Under the pieces are notes generated by a model. It saw nothing but the letters and a program-made list of their open reading frames with translations, ran no database searches and was not told the origin of the DNA. A stretch of DNA of 64,000 nt from Pseudomonas ekonensis (GTDB lineage: Bacteria > Pseudomonadota > Gammaproteobacteria > Pseudomonadales > Pseudomonadaceae), in contig NZ_JAHSTS010000001.1 in assembly GCF_019145435.1 (NCBI RefSeq), forward strand, positions 1,626,001-1,690,000, given 5' to 3'. Numbering within the stretch: the stretch's first letter is position 1; every line of letters begins with the position of its first letter. Position numbers and translations under genes: made by a program. Shown here one piece after another: positions 56,753 through 64,000 of the stretch.

Positions 56753-56755
56753 GGG

Positions 56756-57649
56756 CTAGCGGGCGAATTTCTTCGCTCCGGCCACGCACAGGATCACCCC
56801 CAGCGTCACGGCCAGCATGCCCAGGCTGACCTGTTCATGCACCAGCGTCGCGGCCAGCGCCAGGCCGAAGAACGGCTGCAGCAACTGCAATTGCCCGACG
56901 GCGGCGATCCCGCCCTGGGCCAGCCCGCGGTACCAGAACACAAAACCGATCAGCATGCTGAACAGCGACACGTAGGCCAGACACGTCCAGGCCGTGGCGC
57001 TGATGCCGGAGAACGAGACGGGCATCCGCCACAGGCTCAGCGCCGCCATCGCCGGCAGCGCCAGCACGAGTGCCCAGCAGATCACCTGCCAGCCGCCAAG
57101 GGTGCGTGACAGTTTCGCGCCTTCGGCGTAACCCAGCCCGCAGGCCAGGATGGCCGCCAGCATCAGCAGGTCGCCGGTGGGCGAAGCGCTCAAGCCCTGT
57201 GCCAGCGCGAAACCGACCACCAGCGCACTGCCCAGCAACGAGAAAATCCAGAACACCGGCCTCGGCCGCTCGCCGCCGCGCAGCACGCCGAACACCGCCG
57301 TGGCCAGCGGCAGCAAGCCGACAAACACGATCGAATGGGCCGACGTCACGTATTGCAGGGCGAGCGCCGTGAGCAGCGGAAACCCGAGCACCACGCCCAG
57401 CGCCACGATCACCAGCGGCCACCACTGGTCGCGCGCCGGGCGTCGCTCGCGGAACAACCACAGCAGGCACAGCCCGAGCAGACCGGCGAGGGTGGCGCGG
57501 GCCACGGTGAGGAACACCGGGTCGAATTCCAGCACCGCCAGCCGGGTGGCCGGCAATGAGCCGCTGAAGATCACCACGCCAATGAATCCGTTGATCCAGC
57601 CGCTGGTCTTCTCCAGGGCAGTGTGGGGCAGGTTCGATGTTCGTTCCAT
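56756..57649 (-). CDS. EamA/DMT family exporter
   Basis: A 297-residue inner-membrane protein with ten helices in two repeats of five (EamA domains). It starts MERTSNLPHTALEKTSGWING. The repeats include PATRLAVLEFDPVFLTVARATLAG and SLFSMLIGFVFWYRGLAQGG. Substrates of this family are amino acids or metabolites, not deducible here. It is divergent from a MocR-type regulator with only 90 bp between, a classic pairing. Confidence 0.9.
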   Translation of the reverse strand: MERTSNLPHTALEKTSGWINGFIGVVIFSGSLPATRLAVLEFDPVFLTVARATLAGLLGLCLLWLFRERRPARDQWWPLVIVALGVVLGFPLLTALALQYVTSAHSIVFVGLLPLATAVFGVLRGGERPRPVFWIFSLLGSALVVGFALAQGLSASPTGDLLMLAAILACGLGYAEGAKLSRTLGGWQVICWALVLALPAMAALSLWRMPVSFSGISATAWTCLAYVSLFSMLIGFVFWYRGLAQGGIAAVGQLQLLQPFFGLALAATLVHEQVSLGMLAVTLGVILCVAGAKKFAR

Positions 57650-57707
57650 ACGGGGTCGCGCTCAAGGTTGGGGGTTGCCTGCGTCGAATCCTATGGCCGA
57701 GAATCAA

Positions 57708-57725
57708 GACAATCAAAGAATTGTC
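57708..57725. promoter_or_regulatory. Inverted repeat in the transporter-MocR intergenic region
   Basis: GACAAT and ATTGTC form perfect 6-bp arms around a 6-bp spacer, 14 bp before the start of the MocR gene. It may be the binding site of the regulator. The start of the transporter gene lies about 58 bp away on the other strand. Confidence 0.45.
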
Positions 57726-57739
57726 ATGGATACACCGGC

Positions 57740-59071
57740 ATGCCCCGTTCCCGCTACAAGTCCCTGGTCGACCTCTACGCGGCCGACATCCGCTCGGGGC
57801 ATCTGGCGCCCGGCACCCGCCTGCCGACCCACCGGCAACTGGCCGCCCGCGAAGGGCTGGCGCTGGTCACCGCCTCGCGGGTGTACGCCGAACTCGAGGC
57901 CATGGGGCTGGTGAGCGGCGAGACCGGGCGCGGCACGTTCGTGCGCGAAACTTCGTTGTCGCCGGGGCAGGGCATCGACCAGAAAGACGTCGCCGTCGGC
58001 ATGATCGATCTCAATTTCAACTATCCGTCGCTGCCCGGTCAGGACGACCTGTTGCGCACCGCGTTGCGCCAACTGGCGTTGTCCGGCGACCTGGAGGCGC
58101 TGCTGCGCTATCAGCCCCACGCCGGACGCCAGCACGAACGGGCCTCGGTCGCCCGTCACCTGCGCAGCCGTGGATTGTCGGTCGAGGCCGGTCAGGTGCT
58201 GATCGTCAACGGCGCGCAGCAGGGGCTGGCGGTGACGCTGATGGCGATGCTCAAGCCCGGCGATGTCATCGCCGCCGATGCCTTGACCTATTCGGGCTTC
58301 AAGGTGCTGGCCGAGGCGCTGCACCTGGAGGTGGTGGCGATCCCGGTCACCGCCCAGGGGCCGGACCTGGCGGCGCTGGACACCCTCTGCCGCAGCCGTC
58401 CGGTGCGCGCCGTGTACTGCATGCCGACTTTGCACAATCCGCTGGGCTGGGTGCTGTCCTTGGCTCTGCGGGAGCAATTGGCGGCGATTGCCCGCCGGCA
58501 TGACCTGATCCTCATCGAAGACGCGGCCTATGCCTTTCTGGCCGACGACGCGCCGTCCCCGCTGGTGGTGCTGGCGCCGGAGCGCACGGTGTACGTCTCA
58601 GGCCTGTCCAAGAACATCGCCACCGGCCTGCGCGTCGGCTTCATCGCCGCACCGCCGGCGACGGTGCCGGCGCTGGAGCGCATCATCCGCGCCACCACCT
58701 GGAACACCCCCGGCGTGATGACCGCCATCGCCTGCGGCTGGCTGGACGACGGCACGGTCGAGCGGCTGGAGGAGGAAAAGCGCCACGACGCCCGGGCCCG
58801 ACAGGCGCTCGCGGTGGAGGTGCTCGAAGGGCTGCCGGTGGTCGGCCATCCTTCGTCGTATTTCCTCTGGCTGCCGCTGCCGGAGGACGCCCGGGCCGAC
58901 CAGGTGGTGGCCGAACTGATGCGCGGCCAAGTGTCGGTCACCACGGCGGAGCCGTTCACCGTGTCGGCTCATGTGCCGCACGCGATCCGGCTGGCTTTGG
59001 GGTCGGTGGGCATGGACGTTTTGCGCCAGGCCTTGATCAAGGTCAGGCGAGTGGTGGACGCTTATCTCTAA
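57740..59071 (+). CDS. MocR-type regulator (GntR DNA-binding plus aminotransferase-like domain)
   Basis: A 443-residue PLP-dependent regulator. Residues 1-70 are a GntR winged helix (YKSLVDLYAADIRSGHLAPGTRLPTHRQLAAREG). Residues about 90-443 form a fold-type I aminotransferase domain with the PLP lysine K291 in SGLSKNIATGLRVGF. Such proteins sense amino-acid-type ligands or PLP and usually control the divergent neighbour, here the EamA exporter. The ATG at 57740 fits the GntR domain start. Confidence 0.9.
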   Translation: MPRSRYKSLVDLYAADIRSGHLAPGTRLPTHRQLAAREGLALVTASRVYAELEAMGLVSGETGRGTFVRETSLSPGQGIDQKDVAVGMIDLNFNYPSLPGQDDLLRTALRQLALSGDLEALLRYQPHAGRQHERASVARHLRSRGLSVEAGQVLIVNGAQQGLAVTLMAMLKPGDVIAADALTYSGFKVLAEALHLEVVAIPVTAQGPDLAALDTLCRSRPVRAVYCMPTLHNPLGWVLSLALREQLAAIARRHDLILIEDAAYAFLADDAPSPLVVLAPERTVYVSGLSKNIATGLRVGFIAAPPATVPALERIIRATTWNTPGVMTAIACGWLDDGTVERLEEEKRHDARARQALAVEVLEGLPVVGHPSSYFLWLPLPEDARADQVVAELMRGQVSVTTAEPFTVSAHVPHAIRLALGSVGMDVLRQALIKVRRVVDAYL

Positions 59072-59082
59072 TGTCCTCGTTG

Positions 59083-59113
59083 GCTTGAAGCTTGAAGCTT
59101 GAAGCTTGAAGCT
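59083..59113. repeat. Heptamer tandem repeat
   Basis: GCTTGAA is repeated four times exactly, followed by GCT, 12 bp past the MocR stop. The array could vary in copy number by slippage. Confidence 0.8.
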
Positions 59114-59162
59114 AACGTGGAGATCACCCTTACGCCGCCCGCCTGGCCTGTCCGGAACCCCG

Positions 59163-59567
59163 ATGAAAAACACCGTCTCGCTGACCCTCGCCCTGATCCT
59201 CAACATGGCCTTCCTGAGCCTTCCGGCCCACGCCGCCGGCGACGCCGAGGCCGGCGGCAAGCTTTTTCCGCGCCTGTGCGGCGGTTGCCATCAAGTGGGC
59301 GAGTCCGCCCGTCCCGGGTTCGGCCCGCAACTCAACGGCATCATCGGCCGGGTGGCGGGGACATCGGCCAACTATGTGTACTCCGAAGCCATGAGAGGCT
59401 CGGGCATCACCTGGGACCGTGAGACGCTGACGGCCTACCTGAAGGATCCGAAAGGCGTGGTGCCGGGCACGCGGATGATCTTCTGGGGGCTCAGCGACGA
59501 AGAGAAGATCGACAACCTGTTGGCGTATCTGGGCAGCTTCTCGGACGCATCCGCGGCACGCCCCTGA
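59163..59567 (+). CDS. Exported c-type cytochrome (class I)
   Basis: A 134-residue periplasmic cytochrome with a signal peptide to about residue 24 (SLPAHA-AG). The heme motif is C39-GG-C42-H43 (LCGGCHQVG) and the axial Met is probably M105 (PGTRMIFWG). GPQLNGIIGR is the usual spacer. It resembles mitochondrial-type cytochrome c and may serve a dehydrogenase not encoded here. It starts 50 bp after the heptamer array. Confidence 0.9.
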   Translation: MKNTVSLTLALILNMAFLSLPAHAAGDAEAGGKLFPRLCGGCHQVGESARPGFGPQLNGIIGRVAGTSANYVYSEAMRGSGITWDRETLTAYLKDPKGVVPGTRMIFWGLSDEEKIDNLLAYLGSFSDASAARP

Positions 59568-59608
59568 ACGCTTCGCCGGCTTATCGCTGCCGGCTCATCC
59601 CTGCCAGC

Positions 59609-61285
59609 TCATCCCTGCCGGTTCATCTCGCCGAAAGACGCCTGGCACACCACCCGGTTCCGGCCTTCGGCCTTGGCCTGATACAACTGCCGGTCGGCCC
59701 GGCTGACCAGTGCGGTGGGAGCATTGTCGGCCGGGTCGGCCAGGCCGACGCCGATGCTCACGGTGATCTGGCCGACCACCGGGAAGTGCGCCTCGGCGAC
59801 GGCGGCGCGGATCTTTTCGGCGACGATGTCCGGGGTGTCCGGCTTGGCGATTTCCGGCAGCAGCACGGCGAATTCCTCGCCGCCGTAGCGGGCCACGAAA
59901 TCGGTGGCGCGGGTGTTGGCCTGGATCAGCTGCGCCAGTTGCCGCAGCACGTCGTCGCCGACCGCGTGGCCGTAGGTGTCGTTGGTGCGCTTGAAGTGGT
60001 CGGCATCGATCAGCAGCAAGGCGAACGGGCGGCCGGTGCGGCGGAACAGCAGGCTGTATTCGGTGAGTTTCTCGTCGAAGCGGCGACGGTTGTGGACGCC
60101 GGTCAAGGCATCGTGGGTCGCCAGCTTCAGCAGTTCGGCGTTGGCCTGGGTGAGGGCGGCGGTGCGCAGGGCGACCGTGGCTTCGAGCGAGGCGTTGGCC
60201 TGTTGCAGTTCGCGTTCCTTGCCGAGCAGGGAGCGGGTCATGGCGTCGATGGACTGACCGAGCTGGGCGATCTCCTGCACCGGGTGCTGCAGCGCGAAGC
60301 GCGCGCCGGATTCGTGGTTCTGCACCTGCCGGGCCGAGCGGGCCAGGTGTTCGATCGGACGGCTCAGGTACAGCGCCAGGTAGTGGCCGACCAGTGCGAA
60401 CCCGACGGCGGCGATGCCGCCCAGCAACAGCAGTTTGTGGAACAGCGAACGCGCCGGCTGCAGGGCGGTGTCCAGCGGCTGGCGCACGGCGATCGACCAG
60501 GACAGCGCCGTGCTGGCGGGGGTCGGCACCGTGACCTGGGCGGTCAGGTAGCCGTTGGCGGCGATCCAGCCGGGCGAGGCGGGGTCGGTGGGCGCCAGTT
60601 GCTGGCCGACCAGCGCTTCGGGGTACAGCACCTTGCCGTCGTGGTCGATGATCAGCGCTTCGATGTCCGGCGCGGCATCCTTGTGCGAGACCGCCGACTC
60701 GACGATCCGCGTCACCCAGCTCCAGTGGGCGTGGGCGCCGAGCACGCCGATCACCCGGCCTTCGGCAGTGTGGATCGGCGCGGCGAAATCGATGAAGCGC
60801 AGCGGCTCGCCGTTCGGCAGGCCCGGCAGCAGTTTGGCCAGCAGCACGGCCTCGTGCGGGTCGCCGGTGTACTCTCCGCGCAGGCCGGCCTGGAACCACG
60901 GCCGCTGCTGCACCGACTGGCCCACCAGCAGCCCGTTGACGGCCTGGTGTACCCGGCCTTCGGCGTCGGCCACACCCATCCACGCGTATTCGGCGCGGGC
61001 CTCGCTGCGCAGCTTCATCGAGGTCAGGATGGCCGGGTTGTCCAGGTCGCCGCGCTCCAGGTGCGGCGCCCGGCTGAGCAGGTAGACCTCCAGTTGCCGC
61101 TCGCGCAACTGCTGGCCCAGCAGCGCCGCCGCCGAACGCGCGTTGCTCAGCAATGCGTTGCCGCTGGCCTGTTTCATTTGTTCGGTGGCGATGTGGCCGA
61201 TGTAGAAACCGACGCTCAGCAGCGTCAGGAGAGAAAGGCCGGCAAACCAGAGAGTCAGGTGGCTTCGCAGACTGGCTTTGAGCAT
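59609..61285 (-). CDS. Membrane-bound diguanylate cyclase
   Basis: A 558-residue protein making cyclic di-GMP. A transmembrane helix (residues 10-30), a periplasmic sensor of about 250 residues (dCache-like, with AYAWMGVADAEGRVHQAVNG-type PAS features), a second helix near 290-310, a HAMP segment (LSRPIEHLARSARQVQ) and a coiled coil precede the GGDEF domain. The active site reads GGEEF at 468-472. The inhibitory I-site RxxD (RATD, 459-462) is intact, so product feedback is expected. The signal sensed is unknown. It is transcribed against the cytochrome gene. Confidence 0.93.
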   Translation of the reverse strand: MLKASLRSHLTLWFAGLSLLTLLSVGFYIGHIATEQMKQASGNALLSNARSAAALLGQQLRERQLEVYLLSRAPHLERGDLDNPAILTSMKLRSEARAEYAWMGVADAEGRVHQAVNGLLVGQSVQQRPWFQAGLRGEYTGDPHEAVLLAKLLPGLPNGEPLRFIDFAAPIHTAEGRVIGVLGAHAHWSWVTRIVESAVSHKDAAPDIEALIIDHDGKVLYPEALVGQQLAPTDPASPGWIAANGYLTAQVTVPTPASTALSWSIAVRQPLDTALQPARSLFHKLLLLGGIAAVGFALVGHYLALYLSRPIEHLARSARQVQNHESGARFALQHPVQEIAQLGQSIDAMTRSLLGKERELQQANASLEATVALRTAALTQANAELLKLATHDALTGVHNRRRFDEKLTEYSLLFRRTGRPFALLLIDADHFKRTNDTYGHAVGDDVLRQLAQLIQANTRATDFVARYGGEEFAVLLPEIAKPDTPDIVAEKIRAAVAEAHFPVVGQITVSIGVGLADPADNAPTALVSRADRQLYQAKAEGRNRVVCQASFGEMNRQG

Positions 61286-61459
61286 GGGCGGTGTCTGTTC
61301 TTATTGGTGTGGCGCCATGGTAGGCGCATTCGCGGTCGGGCTGCCAGTGAGTGCGGGACGAGAAAACGGCCAAGATTGATATCAATGAGCTATCGCGTCC
61401 GGTAAAGTGTGCGCCGCCCGAGAGATGGATCCCGGGCGTTCACCTTATGGAGTCACGCA

Positions 61460-61795
61460 GTGAAGTACCTCAGCAAAGTCGTCGCCGCCGCACTGTTCGG
61501 TGCGGTTCTGGCAGGTTGCACCGGCACCCCGATGAACACCCAGCATTACGACAGCAGCCAATACACCGTGATTGGCCACAGCGAAGCCAAAGCCACCGGC
61601 CTGCTGCTGTTCGGTTGCATCCCGATCCGTCAGAACAGCCGTTTCGTCCGCGCCCAGAGCGCCGCGATCCAGGCCCGTGGCGGCGATGCCATGATCAACA
61701 CCCAGGTTCAGGAAAACTGGTTCTGGGCCTGGGTCCTGACCGGTTACACCACCAAGGTGTCGGGCGACGTGATCAAGCTGAAAACCGCGCAGTAA
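61460..61795 (+). CDS. Small putative lipoprotein
   Basis: A 111-residue protein starting at GTG 61460 (GGAG ribosome site 8 bp upstream) with the lipoprotein signal KYLSKVVAAALFGAVLAGC, lipidated Cys20. The mature part is unknown to me, with SEAKATGLLLFGCIPIRQ, a hydrophobic turn with one more Cys, and ENWFWAWVLTGYTTKVSG. It probably sits in the outer membrane. It ends at a bidirectional terminator shared with the repeat protein gene. Confidence 0.8.
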   Translation: MKYLSKVVAAALFGAVLAGCTGTPMNTQHYDSSQYTVIGHSEAKATGLLLFGCIPIRQNSRFVRAQSAAIQARGGDAMINTQVQENWFWAWVLTGYTTKVSGDVIKLKTAQ

Positions 61796-61811
61796 GCGAC
61801 GGCGAAGGCGA

Positions 61812-61842
61812 AAAAAAACCGGCTGATCAGGCCGGTTTTTTT
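61812..61842. terminator. Bidirectional terminator
   Basis: AAAAAAACCGGC and GCCGGTTTTTTT with a 7-nt loop give a T tract in both directions. It serves the lipoprotein gene on the left and the repeat protein gene on the right. Confidence 0.9.
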
Positions 61843-61872
61843 ATGGGCGATGCGGTGGTGCACTGGTCGGGG

Positions 61873-62274
61873 TCAGGCGACGCGGCGCTCCAGCAGACGG
61901 TCCGAGCCACCTTCAGCGACGCGGCGCTCCAGCAGACGGTCCGAACCACCTTCAGCGACGCGGCGCTCCAGCAGACGGTCCGAGCCACCCTCGGCGACGC
62001 GGCGTTCCAGCAGACGGTCCGAGCCACCTTCGGCGACGCGGCGCTCCAGCAGACGATCCGAGCCACCCTCAGCGACTCGGCGCTCCAGCAGACGATCCGA
62101 GCCACCCTCGGCGACGCGGCGTTCCAGTAGACGGTCCGAACCGCCTTCGGCCAAACGGCTTTCGATCAGTTTGTCCGAGCCGCCTTCGGCGACCGTCGTT
62201 TGGGCGGAAGGGGCTGCAAAAGCGTTCAGCGCAAGTACCGAGAAAGCGATGCCGAGGATGGTTTGGCGTTTCAT
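61873..62274 (-). CDS. Exported 13-residue-repeat protein
   Basis: A 133-residue protein with a signal peptide (MKRQTILGIAFSVLALNAFA-AP). Residues 29-132 are eight tandem copies of a 13-residue unit: the first is AEGGSDKLIESRL, the other seven AEGGSDRLLERRV. The copies are coded by near-identical 39-bp units. The unit has a turn-like EGGSD, then an amphipathic basic stretch, and would make a very regular periplasmic or secreted solenoid. I do not recognise a function. The ATG is at 62272-62274. Confidence 0.85.
   Translation of the reverse strand: MKRQTILGIAFSVLALNAFAAPSAQTTVAEGGSDKLIESRLAEGGSDRLLERRVAEGGSDRLLERRVAEGGSDRLLERRVAEGGSDRLLERRVAEGGSDRLLERRVAEGGSDRLLERRVAEGGSDRLLERRVA
61879..62190. 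repeat. Tandem array of eight 39-bp units
   Basis: Eight head-to-tail 39-bp units, differing by few bases, lie inside the repeat protein gene. All changes keep the reading frame. Slippage or recombination between units should make the number vary between strains. Confidence 0.9.
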
Positions 62275-62409
62275 GATCGTGTGCTCCGGGGTGTTGTCGG
62301 TGGGTATGGAGCCGATGTTACGCCCGGGATTTTTTAAGAGAACTTCATTGCGCTGATGGTGACTATCGACGCCGCCGATGAGGGCGGCGATGAACGTCGT
62401 GCCACCCGA

Positions 62410-62970
62410 TCAAGGCATCGCGGGGCGAACGCATAATTCGCCCGTGGCGCGGATCAGGGCCAGCTCGTGCAGGGCGTCTCGGGTCAGCCCCTTGCGCGCC
62501 CCGGCCAGCCACGCCGTGCAGTCCGGGTCATGGCGATAGGGCGCGAAGGCGGCCCATTGCTGCAGCAGCCGGGTCTGCAGTTCATCGAGGCGGGGCCTGA
62601 TCTGCTTGCCCAGGTCCGGGCGCGGCGTGTCCGGCGCGGCGCCGGCCGCCTGCCACTGCGCCAGCAGGCCGTACTGCACCAGTTTGTTGGCTTCCATCTG
62701 GGCGGCGATCAATTGCGCGACGTCTTCCGGATCCAGCTTTTGCTCGGCGGCCAGCGTCCGGGCATTGGTGATCACCTGGGCTTCCCGGGCGCTGTCCTGG
62801 ATCGGCTTGCCGCTGTCCCATTTGGTCAGCGCCACCAGGTCGCCGATGTTCAGGCGTTCGTTGAGTGTCTCCAGCAAGGGTTTCAAGGATTCGGGAGATG
62901 GAGCGGCGTGGGCGGTGACGGTGAGCGTCGTCAGTACGGCGCACGTCATCAAACATAGGGTACGGGGCAC
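62410..62970 (-). CDS. Exported chorismate mutase (AroQ-gamma type)
   Basis: A 186-residue protein with a signal peptide (start GTG 62968-62970, with GAGG 7 bp upstream; VPRTLCLMTCAVLTTLTVTAHA). The all-helical AroQ core has catalytic residues in ERLNIGDLVALTKWDSGKPIQD (Arg and Lys) and AQLIAAQMEANKLVQYG. Secreted mutases turn chorismate into prephenate in the periplasm. Their role is not settled and often tied to host or periplasmic phenylalanine supply. Two C-terminal cysteines (DPDCTAWL, ELCVRPAMP) may bond. Confidence 0.88.
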   Translation of the reverse strand: MPRTLCLMTCAVLTTLTVTAHAAPSPESLKPLLETLNERLNIGDLVALTKWDSGKPIQDSAREAQVITNARTLAAEQKLDPEDVAQLIAAQMEANKLVQYGLLAQWQAAGAAPDTPRPDLGKQIRPRLDELQTRLLQQWAAFAPYRHDPDCTAWLAGARKGLTRDALHELALIRATGELCVRPAMP

Positions 62971-63184
62971 GGTGCAACCTCGATGAAGGGGGCTGTTGTT
63001 TACCACATTTGAACCAAAGGCTCGCATTCGTATCGGGCGTTCGATCGCGAGTGCGGTCGCCCTTGGTGCGCAGGTTGGCTGCGCAGACCTCCGAGGGCTG
63101 GATCATCGGCTCGCGATCTGTCGATAGTCGACCATAATTGCCCCGCGCGGTCAGGCGCGGTTCACCAGCCAAAGGAGTGGCAAG

Positions 63185-64000
63185 ATGTATTTCTGGTATG
63201 GAGTGGTCACCCAACTCGCCAAGCATGTCAAGGGCAAGCCCGACAGGGCCATCATCAAGGATCTGAGCAGTGGCCGGACGTTGCTGGTCGCGCTGTCGAC
63301 CAATGCGTTGGTGCGGATCAATCTGGACAAAACCAAGATCCACAACGCAAGCGACAATGCGCCCTGGGCGGACGACACGGAAAAGCCATATGTTCAGGTA
63401 GGCACCGAAGTCGTGCTGACGACTGAGGTGAATCATTTTCCGACGGACGCGAGTCAGGTCGTGTCCATTAACTTCCGTTACGCCATTGAATTGGTGACAG
63501 GCAACTTGCTGGGTCCACTTCCCGTGCGGGGCATCGTGGTCATCTACCATGATTTTCTGGATGAAAAGAGCAGGGGCGACTCCGGCGCGGCGTTTGCCAA
63601 ATCAATTGAGTGCTGGAGCGAAAAGCTCGGCCGTCCTTGTTGGCTGATCAATGCCAACTCGACATTGAGCAGTGTGGTGGCACGTCTCGAAATGATTGCG
63701 GCGCAGAAAAAGGGTGTTGCGGTCGTCGACACGATCCTGATTGTGACCCACGGTCGAGAGGGATGCCTTTACATCGGTGACCCGAATGATGTGAAGGACG
63801 AGAACTTCATTGCCGAGGCTGAAACGGGGCGCCGTTACTCCAGCGCCCAAGCCTTTGGCGCCAAGCTGCAAAGCCTGTTCGGCGCGGATTTGGCCATCGG
63901 CATCTATTCGTGCAATTTCTTGAATAGCGCGGCAGGTGGCCGGGTGGCCATCGAGCTTCGAAGCTCTTCCGGCGCAAGGGCCGTCTATGGTGCCCAGGGG
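63185..64000 (+). CDS. Caspase/CHAT-like fold protein, cut by the right window edge
   Basis: 272 residues are visible from the ATG at 63185 (AAGGAG ribosome site 9 bp upstream). There is no signal peptide. Residues 1-115 look like a small beta-rich domain. From about residue 117 (VRGIVVIYHDFLDE) an alpha/beta domain follows with ILIVTHGREG carrying H189-G190 and IGIYSCNFLNSAAGG carrying C243, the HG and xC dyad pattern of caspase, CHAT and gingipain-like peptidases. The base composition is lower in GC than its neighbours, hinting at transfer. It could also be an inactive fold. Confidence 0.7.
   Translation, partial: MYFWYGVVTQLAKHVKGKPDRAIIKDLSSGRTLLVALSTNALVRINLDKTKIHNASDNAPWADDTEKPYVQVGTEVVLTTEVNHFPTDASQVVSINFRYAIELVTGNLLGPLPVRGIVVIYHDFLDEKSRGDSGAAFAKSIECWSEKLGRPCWLINANSTLSSVVARLEMIAAQKKGVAVVDTILIVTHGREGCLYIGDPNDVKDENFIAEAETGRRYSSAQAFGAKLQSLFGADLAIGIYSCNFLNSAAGGRVAIELRSSSGARAVYGAQG

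Noticed and set aside
61879..62190. Possible CRISPR array
   Set aside because: Units are contiguous, without unique spacers, and code for protein in frame. It is a tandem coding repeat.
61850..62356. Plus-strand repeat frame (ATRRSSRRSEPPS units)
   Set aside because: It is the other strand of the 39-bp tandem array. The minus frame has a signal peptide and regular start; this frame has neither.

Overview
The window is chromosomal DNA from a high-GC fluorescent-group Pseudomonas. Evidence is the fused NuoCD, the gene order purB-hflD-mnmA-nudJ-idh/icd-cspD-clpS-clpA-infA-bpt-aat-ftsK-lolA-rarA-crcB-serS-cysG (which, from memory, follows P. aeruginosa PAO1), Pseudomonas-type REP palindromes, and a ChiC-like chitinase gene pair. 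The species cannot be settled from the sequence. Almost every gene is intact. nuoM is cut by the left edge and a caspase-like gene by the right edge. I saw no tRNA, rRNA, CRISPR array, complete insertion sequence or prophage.

Layout. 1-13222: NADH dehydrogenase I, nuoA-BCD-EFGHIJKL-M, read leftward. 13836-15161: isocitrate lyase aceA, with a strong operator-like palindrome about 400 bp upstream. 15637-24341: a leftward block with a periplasmic secretin-N-like protein, a GNAT/roxA pair, purB, hflD-mnmA, nudJ and monomeric isocitrate dehydrogenase. 24825-26081: the second, dimeric isocitrate dehydrogenase, divergent from the first. 26162-31391: cspD, then the N-degron machinery (clpS-clpA, bpt-aat) around infA. 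31887-39448: rightward ftsK, lolA, rarA-crcB, serS, cysG. 39549-43020: a glutathionyl-hydroquinone reductase gene, then tusDCBE-trpD2. 43107-64000: an accessory region of small enzymes, transporters and regulators.

How the genes fit together. The left half is central energy metabolism: Complex I oxidises NADH made by the TCA cycle, while AceA and the two isocitrate dehydrogenases compete for isocitrate at the glyoxylate branch. The middle block is protein quality control: Aat and Bpt add leucine or phenylalanine to N-termini, ClpS recognises them and ClpA delivers them to ClpP. FtsK, LolA and RarA serve chromosome segregation, outer-membrane lipoprotein traffic and replication repair. TusBCDE and MnmA belong to the same tRNA wobble-uridine 2-thiolation route, although they lie about 20 kb apart.

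Most notable. (1) A two-gene operon (45149-46889) encodes an AA10 lytic polysaccharide monooxygenase and a GH18 chitinase, both without a signal peptide. It lies behind a near-consensus LexA box and a leader with several GGA motifs of the RsmA/E type, which suggests SOS-linked release under Gac/Rsm control. (2) A small exported protein (61873-62274) is almost entirely eight 13-residue repeats, encoded by near-identical 39-bp tandem units. (3) A right-edge gene (63185 onward) has a His-Gly/Ser-Cys caspase- or CHAT-like arrangement. (4) A perfect TGTAGTGCTT inverted repeat lies upstream of aceA. (5) A MITE-like element ends 23 bp before the ggt start codon.
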